Positions 60,999 through 64,000 of a stretch of 64,000 nt of DNA are shown in pieces (positions within the stretch are counted from its first letter, which is position 1; each line of letters starts with the position of its first letter). Source of the DNA: Pseudomonas sp. UBA5706. GTDB taxonomy: Bacteria > Pseudomonadota > Gammaproteobacteria > Pseudomonadales > Pseudomonadaceae. The stretch is taken from assembly GCF_002419965.1 (NCBI RefSeq), contig NZ_DIHC01000016.1:167496-231495 (forward strand), written 5' to 3'. The position numbers were made by a program, and so were the translations under genes. The notes under the pieces were generated by a model. It was not told the DNA's origin, searched no databases, and saw only the letters and a program-made list of their open reading frames with translations.

Positions 60999-63341
60999 AT
61001 GCAGCTTCTTCACCCTGTTGCGCACTTCCGGCCCTATACCTCCGCGTCCGGAGGATGGGGTTCGGCTCATTCGGTCATGAACATCCTGTGGCGCGAGCAG
61101 GCTTACCGCAAGGCGCCTATGGCGTTGATTCGACAAAACAAACCCAAGGGCTTTGCCTGTGTCAGTTGTGCCTGGGCCAAGCCTGGTAACCCCCATGCGC
61201 TGGAGTTCTGCGAGAACGGTGCGAAGGCCACGGCCTGGGAATTGACCTCTTTGCGGACCGGGCCGGATTTTTTCGAAGCGCACTCGCTGGCCGAGCTTCG
61301 AGATTGGGACGATTACGATCTTGAGCAGCACGGTCGCTTGACACACCCGTTGCGATACGACCCGGTGAGCGATCGCTACCAGACGACGACCTGGGAGCAG
61401 GCTTATACGGAAATCGGTGAACAGTTGCGCCAGTTGGAACCTGATCAGACGGTGTTCTACGCCTCGGGGCGTGCGTCACTGGAAGCATCGTTCATGTATC
61501 AGCTGTTGGCCCGCGCGTATGGCACCAACAATCTGCCGGACAGCTCGAACATGTGCCACGAGAGCACGTCGGTCGGGCTGCAGGAAAGCATCGGTGTACC
61601 CGTGGGCACGGTCACCTTGGCCGATTTCGAGCACACCGACTGCATTTTCTTCTTCGGTCAGAACGTGGGCAGCAACAGCCCGCGGATGCTGCATCCGTTG
61701 CAAGATGCGCGCAAAAGAGACGTTCCGATCATTACCTTCAACCCGATTCGTGAGCGCGGGCTGGAGCGTTTCGTCAACCCGCAGTCACCCCGCGAAATGC
61801 TCGGGCCTGAGTCGACGATCATCAGTACCCAATACCATCAGGTTTCCATTGGCGGTGACACCGCCGCCGTGATGGGCATTGCCAAGGCGTTGCTGGAAAT
61901 GGACCGGGTGAGCGGCGGTACGGTGCTCGATCACGCCTTCATCGCTGAACACACCGACGGCTTCGACACCTTCCTCGCGCAAGTCGAGCGCCATACCTGG
62001 TCCGAGCTGGAAAGCCGTTCGGGCCTGCATCGCAGTGCGCTGGAGGCGGCGGCGACGGTGTACGCCCGCAGTGAGCGGGTGATGGTGATCTACGGCATGG
62101 GCATGACGCAGCACCGCCACGGCGTCGAGAACGTGCAAATGCTGGTCAACCTGCTCCTGCTGCGCGGCAACATCGGCAAGCTGGGGGCTGGCATCTGCCC
62201 GGTGCGCGGTCACTCCAACGTGCAGGGTCAGCGCACCGTTGGCATCACCGAGGACCCGGCCAAGGTGCCGCAGGAGAAGATCGAGTCACTGTTCGGCTTC
62301 AAGGTGCCGCCGAACAAGGGGCTGGCCACGGTCGATGCGTGCATGGGCATTCTCGATGGCAGCGTTAAAGCCTTTATCGGGCTGGGCGGCAATTTTCTAC
62401 GCGCCGTGCCCGATACCGATCGGATGGAACCGGCCTGGTCGCGGCTCGAACTCAATGTGCAGATTGCCACCAAGCTTAATCGCACCCACCTGATTCCCGG
62501 GCAGCGTGCGTGGCTGTTGCCGTGTCTGGGGCGTATCGAAATGGATGTGCAGGAGGGTGTCGAGCAGGTGTACAGCACCGAAGACAGCACCGGCTGCATC
62601 CGCGCCTGGCAGGGCAGAAGTGAACCGGGCGGCGAGCAGTTGCGCGCCGAGGTGGCGATCATTGCGGGGCTGGCGAAGGCGACCCTTGATGGCCAGGCCC
62701 AGATCCCGTGGGAAGCCTGGCGCCGGGATTACGCGAAAATTCGCGAGGCGATTGCTCAGGTCTACCCGGAAATCTTTCATGACATGGAGTCGCGGATGTG
62801 GGAGCACGGTGGCTTTCATCGGCCGATCCCGGCTGCGCAACGGCAGTGGAAGACCGAAACCGGCAAGGCGCGCTTTGTCTCGCCGCGCAGTCTCGATGAA
62901 AACAGTGACGTTTCTTCAGGCTTGACCGCGCGTGATGTCATTCAGTTGATGACCCTGCGCAGCAACGACCAATTCAATACCACGATTTATGGCTATGACG
63001 ACCGCTTTCGCGGCGTGCACGGAACACGCAGCGTGGTGTTCATGAACCGTAACGACGTGGTGCGCCTGGGATTTGCAGCCGGCGATTGGGTCACATTGCG
63101 TACAGCCATCGAGCCTGAAGTGCTCAGGGAAGTCGGGCCCATGCAGATCATCGCCTATGACATCCCCGTTGGCTGCGCAGCGGCGTATTACCCCGAGTGC
63201 AACCCGCTGGTCCCCTTATGGCACCACGCCGAACGCAGCAAGGTGCCCGCAGCCAAATCGGTCCCGATCACGTTGCACAAGGCCCAAGCCAACGCGCGTG
63301 CGCAAAAACGCGCAGTGCCCAGGAAAGATCAGGTGGTGTAG
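60999..63341 (+). CDS. FdhF/YdeP-family molybdopterin oxidoreductase
   Basis: 780 residues, close to E. coli YdeP (759). N-terminal SASGGWGSAHSVMNILWREQ is the family start. A possible iron-sulfur site lies in KGFACVSCAWAKPGNPHALE with CENG. The molybdopterin core has NNLPDSSNMCHESTSVGLQE (Cys as possible Mo ligand), FFFGQNVGSNSPRMLHPLQD, CPVRGHSNVQGQRTVGITED, and MTLRSNDQFNTTIYGYDDRF near the C-terminal domain. Cytoplasmic (no signal). It lies 26 bp after the catalase-like gene, probably co-transcribed. Substrate unknown; YdeP is tied to acid resistance in E. coli. Confidence 0.92.
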   Translation: MQLLHPVAHFRPYTSASGGWGSAHSVMNILWREQAYRKAPMALIRQNKPKGFACVSCAWAKPGNPHALEFCENGAKATAWELTSLRTGPDFFEAHSLAELRDWDDYDLEQHGRLTHPLRYDPVSDRYQTTTWEQAYTEIGEQLRQLEPDQTVFYASGRASLEASFMYQLLARAYGTNNLPDSSNMCHESTSVGLQESIGVPVGTVTLADFEHTDCIFFFGQNVGSNSPRMLHPLQDARKRDVPIITFNPIRERGLERFVNPQSPREMLGPESTIISTQYHQVSIGGDTAAVMGIAKALLEMDRVSGGTVLDHAFIAEHTDGFDTFLAQVERHTWSELESRSGLHRSALEAAATVYARSERVMVIYGMGMTQHRHGVENVQMLVNLLLLRGNIGKLGAGICPVRGHSNVQGQRTVGITEDPAKVPQEKIESLFGFKVPPNKGLATVDACMGILDGSVKAFIGLGGNFLRAVPDTDRMEPAWSRLELNVQIATKLNRTHLIPGQRAWLLPCLGRIEMDVQEGVEQVYSTEDSTGCIRAWQGRSEPGGEQLRAEVAIIAGLAKATLDGQAQIPWEAWRRDYAKIREAIAQVYPEIFHDMESRMWEHGGFHRPIPAAQRQWKTETGKARFVSPRSLDENSDVSSGLTARDVIQLMTLRSNDQFNTTIYGYDDRFRGVHGTRSVVFMNRNDVVRLGFAAGDWVTLRTAIEPEVLREVGPMQIIAYDIPVGCAAAYYPECNPLVPLWHHAERSKVPAAKSVPITLHKAQANARAQKRAVPRKDQVV

Positions 63342-63685
63342 TCGAATAATGGCGACCTGCAGCGCCGATCTCATTCTCCGCGTCGGTCAGGATTTGTGAG
63401 ACCACCCTGGAATCTGTGGAATCTGTGGAATCTGGGGAGCTGCGGAACCTGTGGGAACTACTGGAGGTGTGCGACAGTGGCGAAGGTGGTGGGTCGGTTG
63501 CAAAATGTATTGACTGACCCGCCGCCTTCGCTGCCGCTGTAACCTCCGGCGTTTCCCACCGTGCCGCGTCATCACCTCGATGTCCCCCACCAGCGTTCCT
63601 CGGTGCTTTTAGACCTGAGGTCGCTATTGCCATTCACGGGAGTTTCCGGGGTTCTGCATGCATCGCTTTGCAGTGAAAACCGGAA
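63342..63685. other. Intergenic region, 344 bp, with short tandem repeat
   Basis: Between the convergent FdhF/YdeP and LysR genes. TGGAATCTG occurs three times in tandem (63408-63434). Beyond this no gene or terminator is seen. Confidence 0.5.
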
Positions 63686-64000
63686 TCAAATCTGCTCCAG
63701 CAACCACGTCCGAAACGCCTGCAAGGAGGGGAGCATTTCATTGCGCGGTGGATAGCTGAGAAAGTAGCTGCGCTGGCTGGCGAAGGGCTGGTCCAGGGCG
63801 ATGAGTTCCGCGCTGGCCAGCTCCTCGGCCACCAGAATGCGGGGCACCAGGCCGATGCCGATGCCGGCCCTGACCGCCTGGATCAGGTGCGAGGTCAGTT
63901 CGAAGCTTGGCCCAAGGCGCATCATGCGATGGGGCAGGTGGTGGTGGCTGAACCAGTCGCCCCAAACGTTGGGGTTGTTGGCGACATTAAGCAGCATCTG
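63686..64000 (-). CDS. LysR-family regulator, 5' part missing at window edge
   Basis: The last 104 residues of the effector domain: LGPSFELTSHLIQAVRAGIG, GLVPRILVAEELASAELIAL and a C-terminal FRTWLLEQI. The helix-turn-helix lies beyond 64000. The layout (IQAVRAGIGIGLVP, then LRTWLLE-type end) is that of the LTTR C-terminus. Target unknown; it is convergent with the FdhF/YdeP gene. Confidence 0.85.
   Translation of the reverse strand, partial: QMLLNVANNPNVWGDWFSHHHLPHRMMRLGPSFELTSHLIQAVRAGIGIGLVPRILVAEELASAELIALDQPFASQRSYFLSYPPRNEMLPSLQAFRTWLLEQI

Overview
The window is chromosomal DNA of a Pseudomonas species. The evidence is the lexA-psrA-nagZ-mtnP block (the gene order known from P. aeruginosa PA3007-PA3004), Pseudomonas-type pqi and araFGH clusters, an Anr-type box before a cytochrome bd operon, and high GC content with dense short-spaced operons. 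I cannot fix the species. There are no rRNA or tRNA genes, CRISPR arrays, complete insertion sequences or prophage genes. Layout, part 1 (1-31 kb): lexA (cut by the left edge) with two LexA boxes, then psrA with a double palindromic operator, nagZ and mtnP. Small metabolic or unknown genes follow, with an orphan SsuA-like binding protein. At 7.8-14.8 kb lies a sugar uptake cluster: galM, a GntR regulator, an SMP-30 lactonase and the arabinose-type ABC transporter araFGH. At 15.7-19.3 kb is the four-gene pqi membrane lipid-transport operon on the minus strand. At 22.2-26.5 kb a hybrid histidine kinase and a REC-PAS-GGDEF protein are divergent across a small relic of purH. Next come an NCS2 purine or pyrimidine permease and an aldehyde dehydrogenase that could finish oxidative pentose breakdown. 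Layout, part 2 (31-64 kb): at 31.1-32.0 kb a deletion scar fuses a headless GntR regulator to the tail of a fumarase-family lyase, followed by an MFS transporter. Then come a LysE exporter, an AraC regulator coupled to the lipid A phosphoethanolamine transferase eptA, and a three-gene operon of binding protein, membrane diguanylate cyclase and binding protein. The cydP-cydA-cydB-cydX-ybgE oxidase operon is next, then a 50-bp tandem repeat and two coupled LysR genes leading to a GST and a large flavin/iron-sulfur fusion enzyme. After these lie a molbindin, a Tat-exported class A beta-lactamase, an SDR enzyme, a stress-type group (DUF6555, DUF2252, manganese catalase), a diiron oxidase plus methyltransferase pair, and a catalase-like protein followed by an FdhF/YdeP molybdoenzyme. 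A LysR gene is cut by the right edge. Best candidates for something undescribed: the binding protein/diguanylate cyclase/binding protein operon (37.2-40.1 kb), which resembles in logic the NspS-MbaA periplasmic sensing system of Vibrio; the heme-oxygenase-like diiron oxidase overlapped by a methyltransferase gene (57.2-59.5 kb), a typical arrangement for a small-molecule pathway; and the gene debris at 24.9-25.0 and 31.1-32.0 kb. All functions are read from sequence and remembered family features; no searches were run.
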